Below the pieces are notes generated by a model. The model was given only the letters and a program-made list of their open reading frames with translations, did not search any database and was not told the DNA's origin. 64,000 bases of DNA from PALSA-612 sp963791225. Lineage in GTDB: Bacteria; Actinomycetota; Thermoleophilia; Gaiellales; Gaiellaceae. Position numbers and translations under genes: made by a program. This document shows, piece after piece, positions 16,418-24,475 of the stretch. Each line of letters opens with the position of its first letter. Position 1 is the stretch's first letter. The DNA lies in NCBI GenBank assembly GCA_963791225.1, contig CAWBRV010000003.1, positions 620,001 through 684,000 on the forward strand. The letters run 5' to 3'.

Positions 16418-17542
16418 TCAGCGACGGGTCGCGGCGGCCCGACGCCGTGCTTTCGTCTCGACTTTCTTCTGGTACTCCTCGAGGTCGCCCGACTGGAGGA
16501 GCACCGTCGGGACCGTCTTCGGTCGCCGGGCTCTTGCCGCGAACGAGGACGTCGACGAGTGTCGCTGCGACCGCGGTGAAGGGCACCGCGAGCGGGACGT
16601 AGGCGGCGCCGAGCAGGAGGCCGACGCCGGTGACGACAACGAGGACGGCGAGCGGGGCGATGCCGACGGTGTTACCCATCACCTTCGGCTGGATCAGGTA
16701 GTCCTGGAGGAGCCGCAGCCCGTAGACGGCCACCGCGGTCAGCGCCGCCGCCTCGACGGAGACCGTCAGCGCGACCCCGACCGAGACGACGCCCGCGAGC
16801 AGCGGGCCGACGACGGGGATGATCTCGACGAGGCCGGCGAGGATGCCGAGCAGCAGCCAGTACGGCAGGCCGATCGCCCAGAACGCGAACGAAAGCACGG
16901 TCCCGACGAAGGCGATCAGTAGGAGCGAGGCGCGGACGTATGCGCCGAGCTTCAGCTCGACCAGATCCCAGGTGTCCTTCACCGTCTGCCGGCGGGCGCT
17001 CGGCAGGACGACACGAGGAGGTCCTCTGCGCGCTCGCGTTCGTGGATCCAGTAGGCGGCGCTCGCGAGCACGAAAAAGACGCCGACGAGGATCTCGACGG
17101 CTTTTCGGCCGGCGTCGAGTGCCGTGTGCACGATGCTGCCCGCCTTCGGGAGCTTCTTCAGCTCGTTCTGGAGACCGACGAGGATGTCGTGTTTGATCCC
17201 GGTCGAGTTGCTCGCGGCCTGCTTCAGATGCTGTCGCGTCTGCGGCACGTTGCCGATCGCGTGCTCCACCTGGCCGAGCAGGTTCGGGACGACCTGCCAG
17301 AGCAGGAGGCCGATCAGCATCGCCAGCACGGCGTAGTGCAAAAGGACACCCGCGGTACGCGGGACGCGATAGAGCGCCAGCCGCTCGACGCCCGGACGCA
17401 TCGCCGAGGCGAGCATGAAGCTAAGGAAGAGCAGCGCGACGAGCACCTTCAGCTTCCAGATCGCGACGAAGCCGACGACGGTCAGCACCGCCACCGAGGT
17501 GACGACGAACGACCGACGCGCGGCGCTTGCCCTCGTTGTCAC
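16418..17542 (-). pseudogene. AI-2E family transporter, two frameshifts
   Basis: Reassembled from three frames it gives a full-length product of about 370 residues. Part one runs from VTTRASAARRSFVV through VPRTAGVLLHYAVL to IHERERAEDLL near 17000. Part two has VEIIPVVGPLLAGVVSVGVA and LIQPKVMGNTVGIAPLAVLV, hallmarks of the family, to about 16525. Part three ends VPTVLLQSGDLEEYQKKVE. The GTG start overlaps the stop of the YihY gene upstream (GTGA). The breaks lie in GC-rich runs and could be assembly errors. Members export or take up small molecules; the autoinducer-2 role is proved only for TqsA. Confidence 0.78.
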
Positions 17543-18529
17543 GGTGCTCTCCGCTCGCGCGCGCGATCGCCGTTTCCGGCGAACTCGACCTCGATCGTCT
17601 GACCGGCGCGGCGCTTCTCCGCGCGGGTCAGCGCGGTCAGGGCTCGTCGGTCGGCCTCCGTTGTCTGCCCGTCGGTCGCCGACAGGCTTCGCGGCCACAA
17701 TCCGCGCGCCGCGACGACGTTCCCTTCCGCCGCGAGCAGCGTGACGTGCGCAGCCAGGTAGACGAAGGACAGAAGCCCGATCACGAGCGCGAACGTGCCG
17801 TACGTGTCGCTCGAGCTCGTCAGCACATGGCCGACGTAGAAGCCGCCCACAGCCTGCAGGATCTCGTAGCCAATCCCCGCCGCGATCGCGCCGCCTCGGA
17901 GCGAGCGCCAGGACACGTCCCTCGCGGTCAAAAGCCGCAGCCCGACCCAGAAGAGACCGATGTTCAGCGCCGTCGAAAGGGCGATCGAGCCGACCTTCCA
18001 CGCGACGCCGTAACTAGCGCCGAAGCTCCCGAGGCCGGCAAGAACGGTTGTCGCCAGCAAGCCCGCTGCCGAGCAGGACGAGCAGGCCAAGCGCCTGCAG
18101 CCGCGCAGCGAGGAAACCAGGCCGACGCGTATAAGCGACGTTCCAGAGTTGGTTCATCGCGTTCTGGGCCGCAAGGAAGACGCTCGTACCGGCCCACAGT
18201 GCGACCGCGATCCCGACGGCGATCCCGAGCCCGCTGCCCGACAATGAGTGCGTCCTGAGCTGCCGCCCAATCACCGGCAGCTGCCCGAGCGCCGAGCCGA
18301 CCAGCGTCGCGTACAGATGGCCGTGCGAGTCGAGAACGAAGCCGAGCACGGTCGTCAAGACGAGCAGCAGCGGAAACAGCGAGAAGAATCCGTAGTACGC
18401 AATCGTCGCCGCCAAAAACGACCCGTTGTCGTCCGAGTACTTCCGCAAGACGGCCAGCACGAACCCGACCGGCCGGCAGCGCTGCTGCCGGCGGTCGAGC
18501 GCACTGCGAAGGACGGTAAGTCGGCTCAT
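17539..18529 (-). pseudogene. YihY/BrkB-family membrane protein, one frameshift
   Basis: The first frame covers FLAATIAYYGFFSLFPLLLV and VGIAVALWAGTSVFLAAQNA, both typical of the YihY/BrkB family. It breaks near 18065, and a second frame continues with LNIGLFWVGLRLLTARDVSW and YGTFALVIGLLSFVYLAAHV to the stop at 17539. Together they make about 325 residues with six membrane helices, the normal size. The stop overlaps the AI-2E gene start (GTGA), so these are co-transcribed. The family was once misnamed RNase BN; its function is unknown. Confidence 0.8.
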
Positions 18530-18567
18530 CCTGCGGAAGAGAGGCGAGTTGCCGGCCCCGGTCGGCT

Positions 18568-18816
18568 CTAGCCGACGTCCTCTTCGATGACTCGGCGGCG
18601 GCGCACAGGCCCGTCGTCGACGTACGTCCTGCGCGTGAAGTACCCCGGCCCGGCCCAGCTCGACCAGAACACGAGCGAGAGCAACGCGCCGAGAATGCCG
18701 ACGACCAACAAGATGTAGCCGATCGTGTTCACGTTAAAGCCGGTCGTAGTCACATGTACCGCCCAGGCCAGAATGGCACCGGCGGCAATCAGGATCAGGC
18801 TGACTCCAAGTCCCAT
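18568..18816 (-). CDS. DUF6458-like small membrane protein
   Basis: 82 residues with two membrane helices: GVSLILIAAGAILAWAVHVT and NTIGYILLVVGILGALLSLV, ending in a basic tail (RRRRVIEEDVG). The ITxxGFNVNTIGYIL motif linking the two helices fits the DUF6458 family common in actinobacteria. The start is fixed by AGGAGG eight bases before the ATG. Function unknown, possibly a stress-related membrane component. Confidence 0.78.
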   Translation of the reverse strand: MGLGVSLILIAAGAILAWAVHVTTTGFNVNTIGYILLVVGILGALLSLVFWSSWAGPGYFTRRTYVDDGPVRRRRVIEEDVG

Positions 18817-18830
18817 CGTTCCTCCTTTGG

Positions 18831-18968
18831 TCAGGCCGTCCGTCGTGTGAAGAACCCGATCAGGGCGACTAGCGCACAGACGAGCAGCACGAAGAACAGG
18901 AACTTCGTCACGAACACCCCGCCAAAGATGGCGATGGCGAGCAACAGGATCAGTAGCGCAATCAGCAA
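18831..18968 (-). CDS. very small hydrophobic protein
   Basis: 45 codons. With a TTG start placed eight bases after AGGAG, the product reads MLIALLILLLAIAIFGGVFV then TKFLFFVLLVCALVALIGFF and TRRTA: two short membrane segments and a basic tail. A GTG three codons upstream is too close to the Shine-Dalgarno. The size and pattern resemble Lmo0937-like stress-associated membrane peptides found near general-stress genes. It lies 15 bases upstream of the DUF6458 gene, probably the same transcript. Confidence 0.6.
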   Translation of the reverse strand: MLIALLILLLAIAIFGGVFVTKFLFFVLLVCALVALIGFFTRRTA

Positions 18969-19174
18969 TTCATTCACTCCTCAGTCGATTGGACAGACCA
19001 GAGTCCCCACATCGATGCCGCGTTTAAACAGCGACCACGCGTGGTACTACGCGCCGACATCCGCCGCACACGCGTATTCATTCCTAGTGTTGCGCGCCCC
19101 GTGCGGACAGATTTCTTTGCAATCCGCACGCCATGAGGCCCGTGTGTCATGCCACGACCACCTCGATCCCCGCT

Positions 19175-19471
19175 TCAGGCGGTCAAGCTGCTGAGAACTG
19201 CCTGCAGATCAGCGTAGATCGGCACCAGCCGGTGGGCGTGCACGATCTCCAACACCTTCGACACCGGGCCAAACGGACAGAAGATCGCCGGACGGCCGAA
19301 CGCTCGCGGCTTCAGCAGCACATGCACACCCGCCGAAGTCAGCATCCGCAACCCAGACAGATCAACCAACACCGGCAGACCATCTGCAAGCGCATCGAGC
19401 GCATCATTTGAGGTGGGGCCACCGAGATCCTGATCTAACGGGCCCCGACCCCGCGATCTCCTAGCTCTCAA
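19175..19471 (-). CDS. STAS-domain protein, N-terminus degenerate
   Basis: The last 75 residues are a recognisable STAS half-domain: LPVLVDLSGLRMLTSAGVHV, AFGRPAIFCPFGPVSKVLEI and RLVPIYADLQAVLSSLTA. The Asp at the usual phospho-Ser site region is replaced by LTSAG, where Ser-Ala may keep the phosphoacceptor. The first 20 residues (MRARRSRGRGPLDQDLGG) do not form the expected first strand. The missing strand seems to continue in another frame upstream (VRVVEVES, 19490 region), so an indel near 19465 is likely. It closely resembles the STAS gene at 20487-20823. Confidence 0.65.
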   Translation of the reverse strand: MRARRSRGRGPLDQDLGGPTSNDALDALADGLPVLVDLSGLRMLTSAGVHVLLKPRAFGRPAIFCPFGPVSKVLEIVHAHRLVPIYADLQAVLSSLTA

Positions 19472-19553
19472 CCTCGACCACCCTCACTCCGAGCCCAAGC
19501 GGCAACCACTGAACGCCCAGGGAAGCCAGCAAACCAGAGCTAGCCTGAGCGGC

Positions 19554-19733
19554 ATGGCCGTCCCGGAAGGAAGCTGCCCAGGCACCGGCGAGCCTGCCAT
19601 CCGAAGAAGCGAGCAGTTCGACCCGAGAGGACGAGCCACAGGCGTCTGCCCCGTCTGCCACGGCCGACTGCGACTAGCCAACGGGATGCTGCCGAATCAC
19701 GCGCCCTTCCTTCATCGCCATGAGCCCAACTAG
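19554..19733 (+). CDS. small cysteine-motif protein, putative zinc binding
   Basis: A 59-residue frame starting MAVPEGSCPGTGEPAIRRSE with a Cys-Pro-Gly start region and a CPVCHGRLRLANG motif about residues 32-43, then NHAPFLHRHEPN. The CPxCxGxL pattern with downstream His resembles one-knuckle zinc-ribbon mini-proteins found in many actinobacteria. It runs opposite the flanking regulator genes. No Shine-Dalgarno sequence is evident. Confidence 0.5.
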   Translation: MAVPEGSCPGTGEPAIRRSEQFDPRGRATGVCPVCHGRLRLANGMLPNHAPFLHRHEPN

Positions 19734-19759
19734 TAGGAGGCCGCGAGACTCCGCTTGCA

Positions 19760-20168
19760 TCAGTGCAAGCGCGGCATCCGCGCGAGCTGTCGTTGCATCC
19801 TGATCGCGGTTCCGGTTGGCTGCGTATGAATCTCGACTCTGCCCATCAGGTGGCGCATGAGCGGAAAGCCGAGGCCGCCTTCCTCTCGCGCCCGTTGCTG
19901 GCGCCATGATCCATGATCGCGGACGGTAAGGGCGATCGTTCGGCCAGTGACGCTGCCGTCCACATCGATCGCGTCTGCGCGTGGATCGTGCGGATGCTCG
20001 GTTCGCGAACGCTTCCGTGCAGGCAAGCGAAACGTCGAAGATCTCTTCATTGCCCGCCCCTAGCTCGTCCAGCCACAGGTAGAGCCGCTGGCGCAGAAGC
20101 TGTGCCGACTCAGGTCGTGCCTGCAAGCGAAGCTGAAGGGAAGGGACTGTTGTGGAAGGTGGATGCAC
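19760..20168 (-). pseudogene. RsbW-like ATP-binding anti-sigma regulator, frameshifted
   Basis: Two frames together give a HATPase_c_2-type anti-sigma kinase of about 135 residues. The first has LQLRLQARPESAQLLRQRLY and GNEEIFDVSLACTEAFAN with the N-box glutamate; it breaks near 20030. The second continues HPHDPRADAIDVDGSVTGR, IALTVRDHGSW and GGLGFPLMRHLMGRVEIHT, with the G1 box DHGSW and G2 box GGLGFPLM. Such proteins bind and phosphorylate STAS antagonists and sequester a sigma factor. Its position between two STAS genes fits a partner-switching set. The break may be a sequencing error. Confidence 0.7.
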
Positions 20169-20486
20169 GCCGCTCCTCTCTCGATTCTCCGGGCGGCGGT
20201 TCCACCGAGTAAGAAGAGCGAGCGTCTCGTCGGAGAGCGGGATCTTGGCCGTCCGCGCGACTCGCTCGATGCAGCCGTCACATCCTTCCTACCCCTGATG
20301 TCTCAACCCGAAACAGCGTCCAAACCGGCGAGTCGAGTCAGTTGCGGACGGCTGCTGTGTGAGCAAGCAGGGACACCCAACGAAAGAGTAGCCCCGGCTC
20401 AGCCGAGGCGACCACGCTCCCCGCATGAGTCGGCTCCCGCCAGTCAAATGGGGAAGCACGAAAAGAGAGGAATCCCGCTCTACCCG

Positions 20487-20823
20487 CTAGGCAGCCGCGC
20501 CTAAACCCGCGAGCGCAGCGTCGAGGTCTCGGTAGATCGGCACCAGGCGTTGGGCCTGGACGATTGCCAGCAGCTTCGCTGGACACGCTGCCGTCCGGAC
20601 AGAACAATGCCGGTCTGCCAAACGTCCGCTCACAGAGAAGCGCCACGATCCCGGCAGTGGTCAGGAACGCGACTTGGCTGAGATCGATCAGCACCGGCAA
20701 GCCTCCCAAAAGCCGATCAAGCTCGAACTCAAGTTGAGGCGCAGTGTCAGCGACCAGGTCGCCGCGCACGGAGACGACCTGGCAGCCCTGTCGGATCTCG
20801 ACTGAAACCGAGAACTCTTCCAT
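20487..20823 (-). pseudogene. STAS-domain anti-sigma antagonist, frameshifted
   Basis: From MEEFSVSVEIRQGCQVVSVR through LPVLIDLSQVAFLTTAGIVA to FGRPALFCPDGSVS the frame is a normal STAS domain. One base is then out of place near 20588, and the C-terminal part (KLLAIVQAQRLVPIYRDLDA, ending GLGAAA) continues in another frame to the stop at 20487. The tail is nearly identical to that of the 19175 gene (RLVPIYADLQAVL), so these are paralogues. In-frame extension upstream to 20913 is possible. Confidence 0.68.
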
Positions 20824-21025
20824 CAGCCGCTCAACTCGGCGAAGCATTTCACCGATGTTCCTACCCAGATTCACACGAACCCCACGCAGACCCTTGGGAC
20901 GTGGAGAAAGCACCCGCTCGCCCTTACGGATTCCGAACCGAGAAGTTACGCGACTCCAACATGAAGAACGCCTGGAGACTCGTTCTCCAGGGTACGAAGA
21001 TGATCGAGATCAGAAAGGAAGGAGC

Positions 21026-21235
21026 ATGACCACTTTCGCCGAGCAAGAGCAGCTTGATCTGACCGTCACCGAGGAGGAGCTCGTCTCACTGTGGCGATTC
21101 GACCAGTTCCTCACACTCGGCTTCGGCGAAGAGCAAGCGTGCGCGCTCGCTGAGTCTGACGCTGATCTGAACCGAGCCCGCTCACTCATCGCCGTCGGTT
21201 GCCCACTCCCGGTGGCTCTCCAGATCCTGATCTAA
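21026..21235 (+). CDS. small acidic hypothetical protein
   Basis: 69 residues, start set by the purine-rich AAGGAAGGAG before the ATG. The sequence TVTEEELVSLWRFDQFLTLG, then ACALAESDADLNRARSLIAV and a GCPLPVALQILI end, forms a compact all-helical domain. Small proteins with this layout (an ELVxLWRxEQL helix and a GCPxxLALxIL end) are frequent in Thermoleophilia and are uncharacterised; they may be adaptor or anti-sigma-related domains. The frame is open upstream to 20744, but that part is the antisense of the STAS gene. Confidence 0.7.
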   Translation: MTTFAEQEQLDLTVTEEELVSLWRFDQFLTLGFGEEQACALAESDADLNRARSLIAVGCPLPVALQILI

Positions 21236-21331
21236 CACGCTGTTAAGTCGCGAAAGGTAGAGAGGCAGGAACAATCGGCCTCTTGGTTGTACTCCTTGGA
21301 GGGACGGATCCGTCCGGCGCGAAACCGATAA

Positions 21332-22201
21332 TTGAGAAGCTCTACAACCGCTATCGACCCGTTGGAGGTGGTCAAGCAGCGTCAACAGGCGACCTGGGCG
21401 AGCGGCGACTACTCCGCCGTGGCCACCCTGATCGTTCCCGTCGCTGAGCGACTCGTCGACCTCGCGGATCTCCGGGCCGGCTCGCGTGTGCTCGACGTTG
21501 CAACCGGCAGCGCCAACGCAGCGATCGCCGCCGCCCGCATGCAGGCCGACGTCATCGGTATCGACTACGTCGAGGCTTTGCTCGAACGCGGCCGCGAGCG
21601 GGCTGCCGCCGAAGGTCTGGGGATCGACCTCCGCGCCGGCGACGCCGAGGAGCTGCCCTTCCCAGACTCATCGTTCGACGCGGTGCTTTCCGTGTTCGGC
21701 TCGATGTTCGCGCCGAACCACGACCAGACCGCCAGCGAGATCGCCCGCGTCACCCGGCCCGGCGGGACGATCGCGCTCGCAAGCTGGACGCCGGACGGCT
21801 TTCTCGGCGCCCTGTTTCGCATCGTCGCCCAATTCGCTCCGCCCCCGGCCGGCATCAAGTCACCCATGCTGTGGGGAACCGCCGACCACCTCGCCTCCCT
21901 GTTCGGCCCGGACGTCCGCTGGGCACACACCACAGAGACCTTCACCTTCCGCTTCCCTACCGCCGAAGCGTTCGTCGACTACTTCGCCGCCCACTACGGC
22001 CCGACGCTGAAGGCCGTTGCAGCTGCAGGCAACCGCGCAGCGGAGCTCAAATCGGCGCTCACCGCACTGGTACAGGCCTGGAACCGACTCGACCAGCAAG
22101 CCCCCGTCGCGATCCCAGCGACGTATCTCGCCTCCGTCGGCGACCGAGCACGAAACCTCACCCAGACGGATCGAAAGGGGCGCGTAGACCCGGCCTCATG
22201 A
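21332..22201 (+). CDS. class I SAM-dependent methyltransferase
   Basis: 289 residues of the UbiE/Methyltransf_11 type. Motif I is VLDVATGSANAAIAAARM (about residues 53-70), followed by the acidic loop IGIDYVEALL, motif II FDAVLSVFGSMFAPNHDQ and motif III ARVTRPGGTIALASW. The C-terminal half (FRFPTAEAFVDYFAAHYGPT) is the variable substrate region. The substrate cannot be inferred. A strong hairpin follows the stop after about 50 bases. Confidence 0.85.
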   Translation: MRSSTTAIDPLEVVKQRQQATWASGDYSAVATLIVPVAERLVDLADLRAGSRVLDVATGSANAAIAAARMQADVIGIDYVEALLERGRERAAAEGLGIDLRAGDAEELPFPDSSFDAVLSVFGSMFAPNHDQTASEIARVTRPGGTIALASWTPDGFLGALFRIVAQFAPPPAGIKSPMLWGTADHLASLFGPDVRWAHTTETFTFRFPTAEAFVDYFAAHYGPTLKAVAAAGNRAAELKSALTALVQAWNRLDQQAPVAIPATYLASVGDRARNLTQTDRKGRVDPAS

Positions 22202-22249
22202 CCAGGCACCCGCCTTGTAGCGCCTGATGACCGGGTGGCACGAGTTGAG

Positions 22250-22276
22250 GAGAGGCCCGCTGTCGGCGGGCCTCTC
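22250..22276 (+). terminator. hairpin after the methyltransferase
   Basis: GAGAGGCCCGC and GCGGGCCTCTC form a perfect 11-bp stem with a 5-base loop, 50 bases beyond the stop codon. There is no T run, so it is a candidate terminator only by position. Confidence 0.55.
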
Positions 22277-22467
22277 CGTGGGACGGTCAATCCCTTGACA
22301 GCACAGGCGGCGGTGGATCCTGCCAGTCGGAAGAGTCTGGACTGAGCCGAGTGTTAAGCGGCCAGCTGCCCGACATAGCCGAAGGGCGACTCGGTCGGAA
22401 GAGTGCCTGGGAGATTGAAATCCGATGAGGCGCCTGGAAAGCCTGCGCGAAGCTTCGCGGCGACGGC

Positions 22468-22806
22468 TCAATCGGAGGGCCGGTCGGCTTCGTCGATCAG
22501 CCGCGCGGCCGTGGTGTCGAGTTGATCGAGTTGCTTGGAAACGATGTCTCGGATGATCTCGAGGTCGATCCGGAAGTACTCGTGTGCGATCAGGTTCCGA
22601 AGCCCGACGACCTTCGGCCAAGGGATCTCAGGTGCCCGAGCCCGCGTTTCGTCAGAGATCTGGGCAGCCGCCTCCCCGATTACGACAAGGTTGTAAAGCA
22701 CGGCATCGCTCGTCTTTCGATCGAACGAGGCTCCGGCGATGTGCTCTTGGATCGCGTTAATTGCCTCACGGATGTCGTGAAGCCGCTGAAGCTCGCGCCG
22801 ACTCAC
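22468..22806 (-). CDS. hepT: HepT-like HEPN-domain toxin (DUF86)
   Basis: 112 residues of the HEPN fold. The RX4HXY active-site motif is RNLIAHEYF (about residues 70-78), and NLVVIGEAAAQISDETRARA is the usual preceding helix. HEPN toxins of this class cleave RNA. The partner MntA is encoded directly upstream and overlaps it by four bases (ATGA), the common HepT-MntA order. In characterised pairs MntA inactivates HepT by adenylylating the tyrosine of this motif, which is present here. Confidence 0.85.
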   Translation of the reverse strand: MSRRELQRLHDIREAINAIQEHIAGASFDRKTSDAVLYNLVVIGEAAAQISDETRARAPEIPWPKVVGLRNLIAHEYFRIDLEIIRDIVSKQLDQLDTTAARLIDEADRPSD

Positions 22807-23126
22807 AGTGGAACAGCCTCCGCCAGCGCCGCATCTCTGACCTCCTCGCGAAGCGTTCCGGGAGTCACGACCTCGACTCGAGCCCCAACGAGCTGCGACA
22901 GCTCCTCCGAGAGCCCAAGCGCCGCTAGGAGCTCCGCCGCCGCCGAGTCGACATCGGGCAGTTCGACGAGCAGATCGATATCGCTCTGGTCGTCCTCGTC
23001 CCCACGTGCCAGCGAACCGAACAGACGAACGTCGCGACCACCACGTTCTGCGAGAAGCGAGAGAATTGCCGTCCGGCGGGCCCGCAGGACCTCGCGCGGC
23101 GGTAGCCGTTCGACGTGCGTACCCAT
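22803..23126 (-). CDS. mntA: MntA-like nucleotidyltransferase antitoxin
   Basis: 107 residues. The minimal nucleotidyltransferase signature GSX10DXD is present as FGSLARGDEDDQSDIDLLVE (about residues 36-55), followed by the third acidic region RVEVVTPGTL. It is translationally coupled to hepT (ATGA overlap). Known MntA proteins use ATP to add AMP to the HepT toxin. The pair lies about 200 bases from a tRNA fragment, a common location for island stabilisation modules. Confidence 0.85.
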   Translation of the reverse strand: MGTHVERLPPREVLRARRTAILSLLAERGGRDVRLFGSLARGDEDDQSDIDLLVELPDVDSAAAELLAALGLSEELSQLVGARVEVVTPGTLREEVRDAALAEAVPL

Positions 23127-23330
23127 CTTCTCATTGTCGCAGGCGCCGGCGATGTGTTCGCGTGGCCGTCGCCGCTAGTCAGTTGGATGCCACCCACAAA
23201 TCGATGGAACGCCGCCGAGTAGGCGCCAGTCCGCGCCGGCATGGCCTCGAGGTCGCGACCTACAGTGTCTCCTTCCTTCGGCGCGGCACGCTGCCGAACT
23301 GTTCATCCCTTGCCGACCGTACGAACGAAC

Positions 23331-23378
23331 GCCCGGTTCACACGCGGGAGGTCGCTGGTTCGATCCCAGCCGCGCCCA
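23331..23378 (+). pseudogene. tRNA-Val(CAC) fragment, copy 2 (att-like scar)
   Basis: Anticodon arm with loop TTCACAC, an intact T-arm (GCTGG-TTCGATC-CCAGC) and a 3' acceptor half CGCGCCCA. The 5' half of the tRNA is missing. Bases 23337-23373 are identical to 974-1010. Here the acceptor 3' strand is kept, unlike copy 1, so this copy holds the true tRNA 3' end. Confidence 0.72.
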
Positions 23379-23732
23379 TCGCTCAACCAAGCCGTTTCCG
23401 GCCTTCCGGACGGGCGACGTGCGGGCGAATGGTGAGTGAAATGGTGAGTAGAGAGCCGGGAGCGGGTCGCGCTCATCCGGTTCAGCCGAGGCGGATTCGA
23501 GGAACTGCGGGCTTGTATACGGCGCCGGCGGAGTCCTCAAATCACGCGAGGGCTAGGTGGTGGGTTGGCTTGGAACGCGTACAACGTGGGTCGCTTGTAT
23601 AGGACGGTGTGCTCGCGCCCTCAAAATGGATCCGGGTTCTGGTAATCGACAAAACCCGGACACATGGCTGTTATCGCGATAGTCCGGCGATCCCCGTGGC
23701 GATGCCGCGAGTGGATGTGCCTCCCGGGGTCT
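23379..23732. other. gene-free stretch beside the tRNA scar
   Basis: No protein of plausible composition was found. It contains a short tandem motif (ATGGTGAGTGAAATGGTGAGTA near 23430 reads as two copies of ATGGTGAGT), also seen as TGGTGAGT repeats near 38727 beside the third tRNA-like core. At 23646-23680 it carries an inverted copy of a motif found after the cyclase gene at 38636-38670. Confidence 0.4.
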
Positions 23733-23955
23733 TTAGCGCACCCAGAGCTGGTCGAGGCAGGCGCCGGTCAATCCGCTCGTGGCCGATAGCCAGCAGTACT
23801 TGTAGTTGCCGACCCGCCGGGCGACGAAGTCGGTCGAGAGGAAGACCTTCATCGGCACCCACGGCGCATCGTCGGTCAGCATGCGGTCGGCAGTGTGCCA
23901 GGCGCCGGCCGCCGCGGCGCGGTTGGTCGTCTCGAGCGACTGTGCGCGAGCGACC
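23733..23955 (-). pseudogene. C-terminal fragment of a family 5 ABC substrate-binding protein
   Basis: The last 70 residues (AWHTADRMLTDDAPWVPM, then DFVARRVGNYKYCWLS and LDQLWVR at the end) match the C-terminus of oligopeptide-type extracellular solute-binding proteins, where the ADRLLxDDAPxVPL and VGNYxxxPxxGxxLDQLWVR patterns are common. Nothing of the first 400-500 residues is present upstream; the sequence there changes abruptly near 23955. It is therefore a remnant left after a rearrangement. Confidence 0.6.
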
Positions 23956-23996
23956 TGCGCGTCGACGCGGCGGACCCCGATACCGGTGTGATCGAT

Positions 23997-24182
23997 ATGC
24001 TCGCCGGGCCAAGTGAGGACACACTGGCGCTGTTTCCGACCCGCGTCGTCGGCCTCCCCGACGGGGAAAGTGCCTTCACGTTCTTGATGTTCCAGACACC
24101 GGGCCAGCCCGCCGACCAATTCGAGGGGCAATACGCCTCGCTGCAGCGCGAGTTCGAAAACCTGGAACGGCTCTTTGGCTAG
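23997..24182 (+). pseudogene. C-terminal fragment of an unidentified protein
   Basis: A 61-codon frame, MLAGPSEDTLALFPTRVVGL then PDGESAFTFLMFQTPGQPAD and a helical end QFEGQYASLQREFENLERLFG. The amphipathic end and ordered beta pattern look like genuine protein, but there is no Shine-Dalgarno sequence, and the preceding sequence belongs to the antisense of another fragment. Probably the tail of a secreted or PsbP-like protein; identity not established. Confidence 0.42.
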
Positions 24183-24288
24183 TCCGACGGGGGCGGATCA
24201 TGAGACGTTCCCCGTCCCTTGTCTCGGCGGTAGGGTCTCGGCTTACCGGTCGCGCTCACGCCCTGAAGCAGACGAACGGGGAGTCGGA

Positions 24289-24342
24289 ATGGCCTACGAC
24301 GAGAACCTCGGCGAGCGAGTTCGCGAGACTCCTGCTTGGTGA
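24289..24342 (+). pseudogene. N-terminal scrap of a TfoX/Sxy-like protein
   Basis: After GGAGTCGGA an ATG opens MAYDENLGERVRETPAW, then a stop. The first 13 residues match the conserved start of TfoX N-terminal-domain proteins (MAYDExLAERVRExL). Nothing further of the family is recognisable downstream. Short, so weakly supported. Confidence 0.35.
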
Positions 24343-24475
24343 ATCCCCTTTTGGCTTGATCAGCGGGTTTCGTCCTGGCTCATACGCGAAAGACCAAGCA
24401 CGCGAAAGAACGATCCGACAGTCCGAAGCGACTACTCGGACGAGCGCGCCAAGTCGCGATCCGATTGACGATCGC

